Assembly: GCA_030620095.1 (NCBI GenBank)
Contig: JAUTXW010000884.1
Coordinates: forward strand, 948,371-1,012,370
Source of the DNA: Kuschelorhynchus macadamiae
Taxonomy: Eukaryota; Arthropoda; Insecta; Coleoptera; Curculionidae
Direction: 5' to 3'
Length of the DNA stretch: 64,000 nucleotides
Shown: positions 34,285-45,687 of the stretch, piece by piece
Layout of the letters: each line of letters opens with the position of its first letter
How positions within the stretch are numbered: position 1 is the stretch's first letter
Notes under the pieces: model-generated
What the model was told of the DNA's origin: nothing
Database searches by the model: none
What the model saw: only the letters and a program-made list of their open reading frames with translations
Translations under genes and position numbers: made by a program

Positions 34285-36141
34285 TTCAAATGAAGAAAAG
34301 GTTGACATGTTAGCTCTGTACATTCAATCATATAGAAACGCCAACGTTACCTCAGCAAGGGATGTACCCCAAACGACGGCAGCCTCATAAAACCCAATTC
34401 AGGAAAATCGTAGTTAATTTAATTAACCATGGTGCCTTCGAACAACCTAGAAATGGATACAACAATAACAATGAAAATCGAGACAGAAACATTTTACAAG
34501 CTATCAACGAAAACCCTAGTGCCCTAGTGCATCAGTAAGAACTGTAGAACAGGAAACTAATGTGCAAATCAACAGTACAGAGAGTTTTAAAAAAGAATAA
34601 GTACCATCCATACAAACCCATAATAGTACAAGGACTTAAGGAAACTGATTTTCCAAGACGACTACAGTTCTGTGAGTGATATACTAGGAGATGTAATGAA
34701 AATCCTGATTTTGTAAATCATGTCTTGTGTTCACGAATTGTGAAGTCTTTAATAGGCACAACTGTCATCATTGGGCTGTGCAAAATCATCACGAAGTGGC
34801 AGAGAGACATCTACAGATCAGATTTGGAAGTAACGTTTGGTGTGGGATCATTGGTAAGTTAATCTAACCAATCTTTTTTAAATAGGCACCAAATGATGGT
34901 CAAATAATAATCTTTTTTTTTTCGTTTAGTTCTTTAATGATACTAAAAGAGCATAATCTAATAAAAAAAAGTAAAACGTTCTACTCTAGTCAGTCAACTT
35001 ACTTTTTTGATATTGTATTACATTTTTATTCAGTCATTTTGTATTATAGTTTCGAAGAACCAATAAAAATAGAATTGGGTCCTATAAATTTATTAACACT
35101 ATCTAAATTTTCTGCAGATTTAGCTAATTCTCTAAAATTATTTTGATTGTCTGAATTTAATGACTTATTATTACCCGGGAAGCCTAGTTCTTGCAGTATG
35201 AAAAAAATACCATATTAATCAAATGTCGAATTATTTTTCGCTTTTCATTATAATTTATAGAAAGGGGTTCAGCTGTATTTCCGAATAGTTTAAATTTTAA
35301 AGCGTAAAGGGTTGGTTCTTTTGATATTTTATGTTTTATTAAGACACGGTGTACTTCTTTAAGATTATTATATCACAAAAATAAATTGATTTAGTATTGC
35401 CGAAATTAATATGCAATACCAACCAAATAATTTACTACGGCTATTACTTCCCGCTAACCAAATATGTTTTTCTTTTTCATAATAAAGCTGAGTAGGTTTC
35501 AACTGTATACAAGCTCATTCATTACGGGATGTTTCGATAATTATTTTTGGAAAGAAAATATCTACTTTTTAATAAAGATAATTTTCCCTTTATAATTTAT
35601 AGTTTCTAGTACCACCCGGCCGACCCTGCCGTTCTTGACTGTTGGGAACCTATTTATAAATTATTAATCATTTCAAGAAATCGACTTATTGGACCATTTT
35701 TTTGTTTCACTACAACCTAAACGAGCAGAGGTACCTAGAGCTTTTCTGAAACCAGGTTGTACCAGCCTTACGAGCTATTCTAATGGAAGATGAATTAAGA
35801 AGAACTTGGTTTCAACAAGACGGATGTCCGGCTCACAATACCATTCAAGTCAGGAACTTCTTAGAGAGCAGTTTGACGAAAGAATAATTTCTTTAAATGG
35901 TCCAATATCTTGGCCTCCTAGATCCCCTGACCTGTCGCTATTGGATTTCTACTTCTGGGGTCACACGAAGAATGAAATCTATGAATTTGTTCCTCCCGTG
36001 ACCATAGAAATCCTGACACAAAGAGTTCTGGACATATTTAGAAATATTAACCGAAATACACTTACCAGGATTATACGAAAAACAGTCACCAATTGTCAAA
36101 AATGTCTCGATGCAAATGGAGGTCATTTTGCAGATTTGTAA
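34285..36141 (+). pseudogene. Decayed mariner-like transposase
   Basis: N-terminal pieces from about 34300 (EEKVDMLALYIQSYRNAN), then NRHNCHHWAVQNHHE near 34755 and FGSNVWCGIIG near 34850. The frame resumes near 35680 with DYLIGPFF, RYLELFLNQVVPALR, RTWFQQDGCPAHNTIQVRNF, and after a frameshift near 35870 NGPISWPPRSPDLSLLDF. The end (GGHFADL) is typical. Numerous stops and frameshifts; the region carrying the first catalytic Asp is also damaged. Confidence 0.82.
34860..35640. other. AT-rich insertion splitting the transposase
   Basis: About 780 bp with no homology to mariner genes and no recognisable coding sequence separates the GIIG and LIGPFF motifs, which are nearly adjacent in related elements. 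Confidence 0.5.
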
Positions 36142-36675
36142 ATTAATGTTACCCACTTACAAAGTAGTTAAAGCTCATTTAGAGTTTTTAAGTCGTTATT
36201 TTCGTTCATGTTGTATTGAAAATTCAATGCGTTCAATACATTACTTACTTATTAATGTAATCTTGAGACAAATAAATCATGGACTCCTTTAAAAACATTG
36301 AAACCTAATTTACGAAGTGTAATATTTTGATGACACTAAAATCTTTAATGCACTTGTGAGATATCACTAGACTGGAAATTTTAGGTTCTTTCCAAAAATC
36401 GAAAAATCCAATATGGCGGTCATAAGAAAAATGAAAGTTGAGGCGGGTTGCGGGTTAACAAAAACAATGAAGACGTGTCGTATACCCCATCTTATTTGTC
36501 TTAAAAATGTGCCGAATAATGTCACATTTTGACAGCTGTCAAATTTACCATTCTGGATATACTGCCGAAAAACGAAATCCGCCATTTTCGGTTTTTCGCC
36601 GATATTTCCAAAACTTATTGATCGATCATAAATCTGAAGCCAGATATTGAATACAATAAGTTTCCTCTAAAACTT

Positions 36676-36740
<65 letters not shown>
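36676..36740. repeat. (TA)n microsatellite
   Basis: TA array with two ACAT interruptions, adjoining the right mariner repeat. Confidence 0.95.
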
Positions 36741-36741
<1 letters not shown>

Positions 36742-37315
36742 ATATGTATTTTAAACCAGGATTAATGAAGGTTCTATCCACAGTGGGTTTTGCGCTGCAC
36801 TGTAAACATTTTAATTATTAGTAACCAAATTCAAAAGACATTGTAATGGAAACATGTAATTTTCAAAAATTTCTCATTGACAATGGCACCACTTGCGACG
36901 ATTTGCTTAAATTGGTTAAGTTCTTGGTGTGACCTTTTTTTAGTATATTCTTTTATCAAAGCCTATAATGTTGTATGTACTGTGTTTAAAATAACCAACT
37001 GCGTGTTTGGTTAGCCCTAGTTACACCTGTTTCTTTGGGTAGATGTAAAAAATATTATCTATAATAAAATAATCAAATTATATTTAAGCAAATCACCATA
37101 GTCAGTGAGAAGTTTCCGAGATTTAATTGCTCCTATTTTAACTCAAGTTTTAACCCTCTTAATGGGCACTGTATGTATACACACAAAAAAACATTAAAAC
37201 TAATATGTAATAGGCTTAAAGTATGCATAATTACAATTTTTTAAGTAGCCAATTAAAGGATGAAAATAAAAAGGACATATTAAGAAATATTAGTCCTAAT
37301 CCTCTTACTAGGCAT

Positions 37316-37684
37316 CTACCGACTAAAAACTCCATACACCATTTGTTTGGTCATTTGATCAGCATCAAGCGTTCCATCAATACTTTCACAATTCTTATTA
37401 AACACTGAATAGGCACTAACTTCATTTCTCTTTTTTGGTCCTGTCCTAGTATTCAGATACATCCCTACTATACCTGACACTATTAAATATACTGTACCAA
37501 ATTGAAGTTTTACAAAAATGGCATAAACTGTAATCCAGAGAATAAACCACAGACAATACTGTATATAATCAAAAATGGTGAGAGGTGAACCTTCATCAGT
37601 ATATATATTGACATTGTCATCACAAGACTCTGCCTCTAAATTGGTATCAGTTGTGGATGGCACGAGCAGCTTGTCTTTTTGTTC
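37316..37684 (-). CDS. Saysd1: SAYSvFN domain-containing protein 1 (SAYSD1), exon 2
   Basis: Terminal exon after a GATTGTAG acceptor. It begins EQKDKLLVPS, then an acidic linker, hydrophobic segments IQYCLWFILWITVYAIFV and FGTVYLIVSGIVGMYL, and the signature EVSAYSVFNKNCESIDGTLDA that names the family (20 residues quoted or fewer per motif: SAYSVFN is the key block). It ends VFSR and TAG at 37318-37316. In mammals SAYSD1 is an ER-associated protein linked to quality control of stalled, UFMylated ribosomes at the translocon. The assignment rests on the SAYSVFN block, the membrane topology and the exon structure. Confidence 0.92.
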   Translation of the reverse strand, partial: EQKDKLLVPSTTDTNLEAESCDDNVNIYTDEGSPLTIFDYIQYCLWFILWITVYAIFVKLQFGTVYLIVSGIVGMYLNTRTGPKKRNEVSAYSVFNKNCESIDGTLDADQMTKQMVYGVFSR

Positions 37685-37849
37685 CTACAATCAAAGTATT
37701 CATGGCAGATCTTAAGTTTATTGTAATAAAAAGAATATATAAGACTTAGAAATTCAGTAATGACAATAAATGTTAATGTTGTTTTATATCATGTTTTGGA
37801 ATCTAAATAAAAACTGACAAATTATAGTTTAGCTGCTTGTGATACTTAC

Positions 37850-38005
37850 CATATTGGTATCAGATTCTACATTTCGCTGTTCTTTCTTCTTGATGAATTT
37901 CGTAAACATTTGTTTAACTTCTGCTTTATAATGATTAATTAACGCGTCTCTTTCCTTTTTAGCTCTATATTGTGCTAGCTTCCTTTCAGCTTCATTTAAG
38001 GGCAT
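37850..38005 (-). CDS. Saysd1: SAYSD1, exon 1
   Basis: ATG at 38005-38003. It encodes MPLNEAERKLAQYRAKKERD and a basic, probably helical segment (KQMFTKFIKKKEQR), ending at a GTAAGT donor after NM. The N-terminal LxxYRAxK pattern matches the mammalian start (RLAEFRAARKR). Joined to exon 2 in phase 0 across a 165 bp intron, it gives 174 residues against 183 in human. The upstream 100 bp is a short, moderately GC-richer stretch, the likely promoter. Confidence 0.88.
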
Positions 38006-38199
38006 ACTTTATCAAAAGAGTATTCAATTTAAAACTACCTACGTGTGAGCTTTTTTACAGTTACACGATTTCGGTTTTGATGGTTATCGAAATGGTTTAG
38101 AGAAATAAATATTTATGTTTTTCTGCCAACGTATTCAAAACAAAAAACACAACCTCAAAACAGTCCAATTCCAATCTATGTTTTTGGCACCGCACTTCG

Positions 38200-38705
38200 C
38201 AACTTGCCAGATTGCTCTTCATCTGGGGCTTATTTACAGTTGGAGCGACCCTTTCAGAAAATTTGCACCTTATTCCGGTTTGAAGACGTTATCGGTGGGA
38301 TGTCCGGATTGCGAGCTCTGTGCTCCCGGTCACCCCGAATATTTCAATATTTTTAAATTTGTCTTTCTTTATAAACCTTTCTAATGCATCTTGGCTTCCA
38401 CTAGATGCCCCTTGAGAGTACTACTCTACTGGTCTCACGTGATGACCTTTTCTTTCAAACTATGCCATTACCCCTCCTACTCCCGCCACATAGCGGCCAT
38501 TACGCTAATATTCTATGTAGAATTGCGGCAGACGGATGGTATAGAATGCAGGAACAACTAGGCCTCACACGTTCACAGCGTCTGCTCCCTTTCTAGCGGG
38601 GTCGTTAGCTCCCACTCTGAGCAGTTGAGTCTTCCGCCTGCCCCCGAAATAAAGCAGCAAAACCGAACAGGTGGAATCTTTTATATTAATACACAGAGGT
38701 CTGCC
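38200..38705 (-). repeat. Dispersed repeat family X, copy 1
   Basis: Inverse orientation relative to the copies at 41330 and 41770. Shared blocks: ATTCTATGTAGAA, GCATCTTGGCTTCCACTAG, AGAGTACTACT, AGCGTCTGCTCCC and GCTGCTTT/AAAGCAGC. No protein was recognised in it; the GC content is higher than in the surroundings. Confidence 0.8.
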
Positions 38706-39069
38706 TTCGACGAGACGAACCGGAAGACTACTCAAAACAGTCAAAAACCACATACCAAGTCACAACGGTTATTCATGTTTTGAGATGCGATTTTATGGAT
38801 TTAATAATGGTTTGTGGCTCTAATCGAATGATGATTTTATCGACGAACCCGAGCTAACATAACGCTATCGGGATAAATCCATACAGAATAGGTTTGTAAT
38901 TGACCCGGAATTTTGTTGGAGTGCTACTGCACGCGATAATTATGTAGTATAACATAACTTAGCCGATTTGAACGATTTTTGATACAATAGTAAATTTTAG
39001 GGTTCTGATAACGAATCCGAAGTCACATTTTTTGGCGACGTTTCGTTTCTAAGATATTCATCGTCAAAG
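38706..39069. other. Unclassified intergenic sequence
   Basis: Contains GGCGACGTTTCG at about 39034, on the minus strand CGAAACGTCGCC after an ACGATGA box. This resembles the hammerhead-bearing Penelope repeats but has no clear stem. Confidence 0.35.
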
Positions 39070-39360
39070 TTCAGAATCTTATACACACAATTTTTTACTT
39101 TCTTGACGTTTCCTTTAGTAATTTTTGTAATAAAAACGTTAGAATAAACAATTAAAATATCAAAATTACACATACTTTCTAATTTATAACGTTATATTAC
39201 TCAGGTCTGACTAAGCTCCAGACGAAAAAAGTTCAAGAATCTTATACACACAATTTTTTACTTTCTTTACGTTTCGTTTAGTAATTTTTGTAGCGGAAAC
39301 ATACAACAAAATTACAAATACTTTCTTATTTATAACGTTATATTACTCAAATATATCTGT
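39070..39360 (+). repeat. Direct duplication around a fragment of repeat family X
   Basis: The block from AATCTTATACACACAATTTT to ATTTATAACGTTATATTAC occurs at about 39079-39201 and again at about 39238-39353. The spacer contains TCTGACTAAGCTCCAGACGA, which is also found at about 42139 at the edge of a family X copy. Confidence 0.7.
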
Positions 39361-39971
39361 CAATTACTATTCTTAATAGGGAAGTTTTCTTGATTTTGTG
39401 TATTATGTTGGCAACCATAGTTATAGGTTGAAGAATCGATGAAATTCAGATTTCACAAATTATATTAACGTACCAGTTGAAACCGTTTATTATAGATCTT
39501 TCGTTTTATAGGTGAATCAGTATCATGTTAGCTGATGGTCTGGCTCCGTAGTGTGGCAGCAAGGGAGCACTATGTGGATCGGTACCGGGTTAGCACCAGG
39601 TTACGTCGGAGACGCCAGATCGCGGAGACATTATCGTTAAAGCTATAACAGATTACTAATACAGTTTTAAAGACCCAGTAACGATCCATGTGGTACCTAC
39701 GCGCTCCGGTGCCCGACCGTCTGCTAAACGTGTACCGGTTCACTTGTTTCACAAAATATCCATAATAAACTGTTTTAAAAACTGTTACTTTGACAAAAAT
39801 GGTTGCTAACATCAAACCCAAAATTGCGTCATGTTGAGAGTGCATAACAAAGCCCTAGATCTGCAACAATTCCCACCAATCACAACATAGATTGTACAAT
39901 ATGCTTCCTGATATCCATACTTCGCCTATTTCAGAATATTTTTGAGTTTTGTTGAGTATTAGTAGTTCAGC
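39361..39971. other. Unclassified, GC-richer stretch
   Basis: A patch around 39540-39730 with CGGTACC, CGTCGG and GATCGCGG words. It weakly resembles 40790-41100 (TCATCGTTAAAGC/TTATCGTTAAAGC; GGTACC words). No coding assignment. Confidence 0.3.
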
Positions 39972-40170
39972 ATGGGCTTCGTGCCTCGGTAGTAGGATAC
40001 ACAGTTTTGGATGCAGCATATATGTGCTCGAACCCCCGTTCAAGCGTTTGTCTTTTTTTTAACAAACCTTATGATCAATAGATGCGTATTAGGTTAGGTT
40101 TGCTGTCAAGAAAATGCGGTAGCGTGTCTATACTAAAACAAGGATTTTTTTCAACCAAACCTGTATTTTT
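39972..40170 (+). repeat. tRNA-derived SINE-like sequence
   Basis: TTCGTGCCTCGGTAGTAGG fits a tRNA A-box, and GCTCGAACCCCC at 40027-40038 fits a B-box at the expected distance. A T-run TTTTTTTTTAACAAAC and TCTATACTAAAACAAGGATTTTT-like tail follow, shared with 6165-6245. The head could have come from a tRNA gene, but cloverleaf pairing is incomplete, so this is not a functional tRNA. Confidence 0.5.
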
Positions 40171-41329
40171 AGGTGGATCTCTACCGTTAGAGTTAGGTTG
40201 GCCCACATTTCTCGATAAAACAATCATTACAGCTATAAAATCAGTCTTCAAATTATCAAAAAATTCAGACGACTTATAAGTAAATGACCGATTGTTTATG
40301 AAAATGGCGAGGGTTACTTTTGATAAGTGACTTAAAAGATGCATTATAATTCCGAAGCAAAATAAGGTAATTATTTATTTACGCTGATTTTGATAATTTT
40401 TTGTATATAGATGGATTTTAGGGTTCTAATAAAGGATCCGAAGTCAATTTTTTTCGGTCATGTTCCTTTGTTGAGTTATTATTCCTCAAAGTTCATAGAC
40501 CAACGTAAATTCAATTTACTTTTTTCTTTCTTCTTTTCTATGAAAATTCAATGGTTTAGTATGAAACTACTCAAACAATTATATGAAAACGTTTTTGTAT
40601 TTCTTCCCTTTTTTATCTAAAAAATTGAGAATATTCGAAAAAACAGCCATACTTTTGATACTTTTTGGACTATTAACGTTCCTTCATCCTTCATGTTGGC
40701 ATCTTGACACAATCAGAAACAATCGAGATACAATAAAAGAGAAAATTAATTGATACAAATTAATTATTGTCACTTTTGTAACATACATAGGAGGACCGGA
40801 ACTAGCAGGACTGCGAAGACACTATGTCGATTGATATCATATTAGTACCAGAATAGGCGCCGTACACATCATCGTTAAAGCCTTAATGCAAAAGACGAAC
40901 AACAGTGAAGTGCATCACCGGCGGTAGCCTAAAGCTCAGGTGACCATGCCAAATCTCAGACTTCCGTCATTGATGCACTCCGCTGTTGATTAGTGCTGAC
41001 CGGCTTTTATGTTAAGGATTTATTGATGATGCCTACACAGCCTAACCTGATCCTAGCCCGGTACCAATCCAGCAAGTGCTTCCACGATTCTGCTGGTATC
41101 GATACGTCGTAGGTGTGCAACAAAATATCAATAATTAATATGTATTAAATTAATATGTTTTTGTCCTTAAAGTTGTGTTTGTTTTTAAGTGTTCAAATCT
41201 TTTATATAAAATAGTGCAAGAAAATCATTAAGAGAGTTTTGTTACGTCTTTTATAATTGTCTGTAGTAGTTTCATACGGAACAATTTTCATTAAAAAGAA
41301 AAACGAACATCAGTTTTCAAATCGCCTCT
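40171..41329. other. Unclassified intergenic repeats; no gene seen
   Basis: A second copy of the sequence around 39000 appears at about 40408-40500 (TTTTAGGGTTCTAATAA, GATCCGAAGTCA, TCAAAGTTCA). Otherwise no recognisable content. Confidence 0.4.
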
Positions 41330-41735
41330 TGGTAGGCAAACCTCTGTGTTTTTAACATAAGTGGTTCCACGTGTTCGGTTTTGCTGCTTTGTCTCGAGGG
41401 GAGACTCATTCGCTTAGTGTGGAAACTAACGACCCCACTAGAAAGGGAGCAGACGCTGTCAATATGTGAGGCCTAGTTAATGAATTCTATCCTGTTCGTC
41501 TGCCCAGTTCTACATAGAATATTAGATTAATAGCCGCTATGAGACGGGAGTAAGGGGATAGCTTGACAGAAAAGGTCACTTCTTTTTACCAGTAGTACTC
41601 TCAAAGAATACCTAGTGGAAGCCAAGATGCATTTCAAAATTTTTATAAAGAGGTGTAAATCATCTGGCAGGATCGCCCTAGTTATGATTAAGCCCCACAT
41701 GAAGAACAACCTGGAGATTACTTTGCAGCAAAATC
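41330..41735 (+). repeat. Dispersed repeat family X, copy 2
   Basis: Direct neighbour of copy 3. Shared blocks: GTGGTTCCACGTGTTCG, TTGCTGCTTTG, GGGAGCAGA, TCTGCCCAGTTCTACATAG, TAGTACTCTCAAAG and CTAGTGGAAGCCAAGATGCA (all within 20 bp). Confidence 0.85.
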
Positions 41736-41769
41736 ATTAAAACAAACAAATGAGTCTCTCGAATAGGCT

Positions 41770-42190
41770 CGTAGAAGACAGAGCTCTGTGTTTTTAACAT
41801 ATGTGGTTCCACGTGTTCGATTTTGCTGCTTTGTTTCGGGGGGAGGCGGGAGACTCATCCTCTCAATTTGGAAACTAACGGCCGAGCTAGTATGGGAGCA
41901 GATGCTGCGAATATGTGAGACCTAGTTCTTGAATTTTATCCTGTTTGTCTGCCCAGTTCTACATAGAATATTAGCACAATGGCCGCTATGAGGAATGAGT
42001 AAGAGGAGTGAGGGGATAGCTTGAAAGAAAAGGTCATCTCGTGATACCAGTAGTACTCTCAAAGGGCACCTAGTGGAAGCCAAGATGCATTTCCAATATT
42101 CAATACAGGTGTGTAAATCATCTGGGAGGGTCGCCCCAGTTCTGACTAAGCTCCAGACGAAGAGCAATCTGGCGATTGCCTTACAGGAAA
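41770..42190 (+). repeat. Dispersed repeat family X, copy 3
   Basis: Tandem to copy 2 (period about 440 bp) with the same block order. It ends with CTGACTAAGCTCCAGACGA. Confidence 0.85.
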
Positions 42191-42635
42191 GTAATTAAAA
42201 CAAGGAAAAAAGTAAGAACAAAGGGGAAATTGGGGTTAGAATGTCTACACAATTTAAGGATGAATAACTCAAAAATAAAATGTAATGCAATAAACTTGAT
42301 TTCGGATTTGTGATCAAGACCCCAAATTCTACCTAAAATCAAAAAATCATTAAAATCAGCGATGATGTAAAAAGATAAATAATTACCAGAAATAGTTCTA
42401 CTAGCTGAATCTTTTTCTTGTTGAAGTGGCAAGTCAACTAATAATATAAAAGTGGAATGACATTTGACAATTTGACATTTGACTTTAACAGTTGCAGAAT
42501 GCAGTTGTGATCCATGTCTGTGATTTAATACTTTTCATATTTGGTTTGTAAGAGAAACTTTGGATTTATTATCACTATTAACAGATATCCATGCTATAAA
42601 GTGATTAGGCATTCTCTAGTACCTGCAAAATTTCA
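42191..42635 (+). promoter_or_regulatory. Putative pinin promoter and 5' UTR region
   Basis: Sequence between the family X repeats and the pinin ATG. It contains GACATTTGACAATTTGACATTTGAC-like short repeats near 42455-42485 (three TTGAC words). No TATA box is evident at a defensible position. Confidence 0.35.
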
Positions 42636-43112
42636 ATGGGTACAGAAATTTTAAAATCTTTCAGCCACTTACAAAGTGAGCTTGAAGAGGCTAAGACTAG
42701 TCTTAAGGGAGTAGATGAAAATATAAAGCGCCTTATAGGTAGAGACCCTAGTGATTTGCCTCCAAGACCCGGTCAGAAAAGACCTTTAGATGATAAGAAC
42801 ACCCGACAGTCGTTTTCAAAATTCAATAGAGGATTTGAAAATGATGATTTCTCTGCGAAACGTAGAAATCCAAATGCCGTGTCAGTTTTTAAACGGTTAT
42901 CTGATAAAGTACCTGAGGACAATGTAAAGACCCCTTCCAGAGGTCTTATTAGTAAAGTGATAGCCGCACCTAAAGAGGTACCAAGTAGACAAGCGGTTTT
43001 AGACAAGCAAAATAAGGACGAAAGGTTCAAGGCTAGAAATCGTAGGATGTTTGGAGCTCTGTTGGGAACTTTACAAAGATTTCAACAAGAAGAATGTAAA
43101 TTAAAGAAAAGG
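42636..43112 (+). CDS. Pnn: Pinin, exon 1
   Basis: Starts with MGTEILKSFSHLQSELEEAK, a heptad-like amphipathic region, then ENIKRLIGRDP and the proline-rich DLPPRPGQKRP (Pinin/SDK N-terminal domain). The exon closes with the strongly conserved RNRRMFGALLGTLQRFQQEE that opens the pinin/SDK/memA domain. A GTATGT donor follows 43112, phase 0. Pinin is a nuclear-speckle protein of the exon-junction/ASAP-PSAP splicing machinery, and in vertebrates also desmosome-associated. The conserved FGxLLGTLQxF block makes the assignment firm. Confidence 0.93.
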
Positions 43113-43683
43113 GTATGTACGCTTCTGTATTGTTATTTTATACACATTAAATACATCTAGTTAGATATTTATGTTGGGTACAATCTGCTGGCTGTTCAAA
43201 AAAGCATCTTGGGTAATGGAAAATGGAACTTAGAGTTGCAAGCATTAGAAATCATGTCTAATCCTGCATGCACTATGAATTAGAACCCATTCTAATCCTG
43301 CATGCCTTACCTGTTAAATGTTAATCCTATTTTAGTATATGAGAACAGAGATGTCCTACCCAGTTTTTAATATGCCTAAATTGTTTTGGATTAAATATTT
43401 ACTTTGTAGATGAGATTATATTTAGAACAGTGTCTAATTTGATAGTTATAGGATTAAGATGACTTATGTAACAAATTTTCTAATTGTAACAATTACGAAG
43501 TACAATATTAACATGATCAAAACTTAAGTAAACCAAAACTTTGAAATTACATGACAATTAGATCTACCTTTTTAGCTCGCTTTTTGGTAAATCTGGGGGT
43601 TAAGTAATAAGTTTTGCAGTAAAGGAAGTTACAAATAAGATTTTTTCATTTTAATTTTTATTAAGTATGTTATTTTTTTTTAG

Positions 43684-43978
43684 GAAGACAAACGCACACA
43701 AATTGAAAAAAAAATAGAGGAACATGAGCAACAAGAAAAAGATGAAATTAAGAAAGAAAGACAGGAACTGTTTCTTAATAGAAAAAAGAAACAGCAAGAA
43801 ATTAAAATGATTGAATTGAAAATGCTGAGGATGAAAGAATATACAGCTTGGGAACAGTCGCAGAAACCAAGAACAAGCTTTATTGTTACTAAAGCAAAAC
43901 CCCACATCCATTATTTACCGAGAAAAATGGATGATAAAGCAAAAGAACTTTTGGAAAAATCCAAAAAGGATGTTGAAG
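43684..43978 (+). CDS. Pnn: Pinin, exon 2 (memA core)
   Basis: After a T-rich TTTTTTTTTTAG acceptor, it encodes a long charged coiled coil (EDKRTQIEKKIEEHEQQEKD onward), RQELFLNRKKKQQEIK, then the conserved WEQSQKPRTSFIVTKAKPHI and YLPRKM of the pinin/SDK/memA domain. The exon ends after the first base of a codon at a GTACAT donor and joins 45068 to give DVEEQIE. A LINE fragment lies in the following intron. Confidence 0.93.
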
Positions 43979-44214
43979 GTACATAATCAAGAATCCCTTA
44001 TTAAAATTAGGTGTTTAGGGAAGTAATTGCCTGTATTTAGTTCTGGGCATTCTCTTAAGTGTTCAGAATATTTAAAAGAAACTATTTAATATTTATGTTT
44101 GTTAAGAATCAGACGCTTTAGTAGATGGAGTCAAATTATACTTCACTATCTTAAAAAAAATCATCCTGACAAAGTTAAAGTAATGTATAATGTAATATCT
44201 TGATATGATGTTTA

Positions 44215-44750
44215 TAACTAGATATAACTAAGGCATTCGACACCATCGATTTTGATTACCTACTGGCTAAACTTTATTATTATGGAATTCATGATGAAGT
44301 GTTCAACTGGCTGATTAGTTATCTGAGGCGGTGATTTCAGCAGACTATACTGGATAAAAATGATTCTTGTGGCACATTGATCTCGAGTCTTAGAGAAATT
44401 AATTTTCAATTTGCCTTTTAAGGATAGCAGTGATGATTGCTTGTGTTAATGACGATCTAAGTCTTCTTAAAAAAGGGGCGAATAGAAATTGCTTATTTTT
44501 AAACCTGTCAAAGACATTGCTTTTCCTTGTTGGCTCTTCAAAAATGCTAGATTATCTGCAGTGGTCTTCCTATCCATGTTTGTGGTAATCCAATTCCTAC
44601 TGTACAGTCTGCAATAAATCCGGAACTTGTTATTGATTGCAATCTAAAGTTTAACAAGGATGTCAGAATTTTATATGCCAAAAGGCACACCTTAGCCTCA
44701 AACCACTTATCTCTTAAATATCGTCTTGACATTCTTGAATAAAAAGTAAA
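44215..44750 (+). pseudogene. LINE reverse transcriptase fragment in pinin intron
   Basis: Same strand as the gene. DITKAFDTIDFDYLLAKLYY and GIHDEVFNWLISYLR match the RT palm (family DLSKAFDTIDHxILLxKL). Then near 44455 SLLKKGANRNCLFLNLSKTL matches the region after YADD. The catalytic YADD segment itself is deleted. It is a 5'-truncated and rearranged remnant. Confidence 0.75.
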
Positions 44751-45067
44751 AATTTAACACTCTTAGCCAAAACTAAATTCTGCTTAAAAATCACATGTAC
44801 AAAACAAATAAAATTAAAAAATGATTTTAAAAATAAAATGTTTTTAAAGGCATTAAATCACTTCTTTGACTCCAGCAGCAAGAGTTTCACCCTATTTTCT
44901 TGGTAATATTTTATAGGGACATTGGAGATTTTTGTTGCAATGCTCCCCCTAGCAGCATTAATGGTGTAAACTACATTTATTAAAAATAGAGTTTTTAAAT
45001 TCCATGTTGTCTTGTCAACTGTGCCTGTAGTCAACCCATGATTAATGATTTTTAATTTTTTTTTCAG

Positions 45068-45687
45068 AACAAATTGAAACGAGAAGGCAAGCTGTATATG
45101 AAGAATTAAATCATATAGAAGAACGCATGAAAAGAAATTTTGAAATTAAAAATAATATAGAAACAAAGGAAGAAAAATCATCTGATCGACACGATCGTCA
45201 TGGAAGCGACAGTGAACTAGATGAGGATGGAGATGCTAAAATCAAGTCATTGTCACCTTCAGATAATAAAATGAAATCGCCTTCACCTGTAGATAGTAAT
45301 ATTAAGCTACAGTCACCAAAACCGGAAGAGGAAAAAGAACAAACTGAGAAGGAAGATGAAAAAACCTGTGTAACAGGAACTGAGGAAGAACTGAAGATAG
45401 AACAATCAGAAAATAGTGAAATGAAAGCAGAAAATAGTGAGATGCAAGTTTCAGACACTCAAAATAATGATATTGATCCACAAACTAATGTTGACAATAA
45501 TGTGGAGAGTGAGCAAATGACTCTTAATAGTCTTTATGATAATCTTGATCCAAATATTAACATGAATTCTTTAAATCCTGCTGTAAACAGTTTGAATATT
45601 TATAGTCAAACTAGTGAAATATCAAATGTAAATATAGTTCTTACTAATAATGAAATCACTCAACAATTTAATCATGAAAATATATGA
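45068..45687 (+). CDS. Pnn: Pinin, exon 3 (terminal)
   Basis: After a TTTTTTTTCAG acceptor. It completes the conserved ETRRQAVYEELNHIEERMKR block, then a low-complexity acidic and serine-rich tail with SPSD, SPSP and QSPKPEEEKE repeats and a final Asn-rich segment ending HENI and TGA at 45685-45687. The whole protein is 463 residues, shorter than human pinin (717) because the RS/SR-rich C-terminus is absent. The sequence downstream to about 46.4 kb has several AATAAA-type signals and is probably 3' UTR. Confidence 0.9.

Larger units (their letters stand above)
33679..36676 (+). mobile_element. Third long-TIR mariner-like element, decayed
   Basis: Inverted repeats of about 377 bp (33679-34055 and 36299-36676) share AAGTTTTAGAGGAAAC at the outer end, a CGAAAATGGCGGATTTCG block and ATTACACTTCGTAAA at the inner end. 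(TA)n arrays lie immediately outside both repeats, so the TA target duplication cannot be resolved. A broken plus-strand transposase is inside. It is interrupted between about 34860 and 35640 by unrelated AT-rich sequence. Confidence 0.85.

Noticed and set aside
38115..38753. Short frames in repeat family X
   Set aside because: The frames are not conserved between the three copies, so they are unlikely to be coding.
40027..40046. Functional tRNA gene near the B-box-like GCTCGAACCCCC
   Set aside because: The head lacks consistent stem pairing and runs into a repeat tail found elsewhere.
42181..42432. Minus-strand frame divergent from pinin, with a GTAATT donor-like site
   Set aside because: It begins with TTG, not ATG, and has no recognisable family; I see no downstream exon. 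A divergent gene is not supported.
45198..45458. Minus-strand Ser-rich frame
   Set aside because: Antisense shadow of the Ser/Glu-rich pinin C-terminus.
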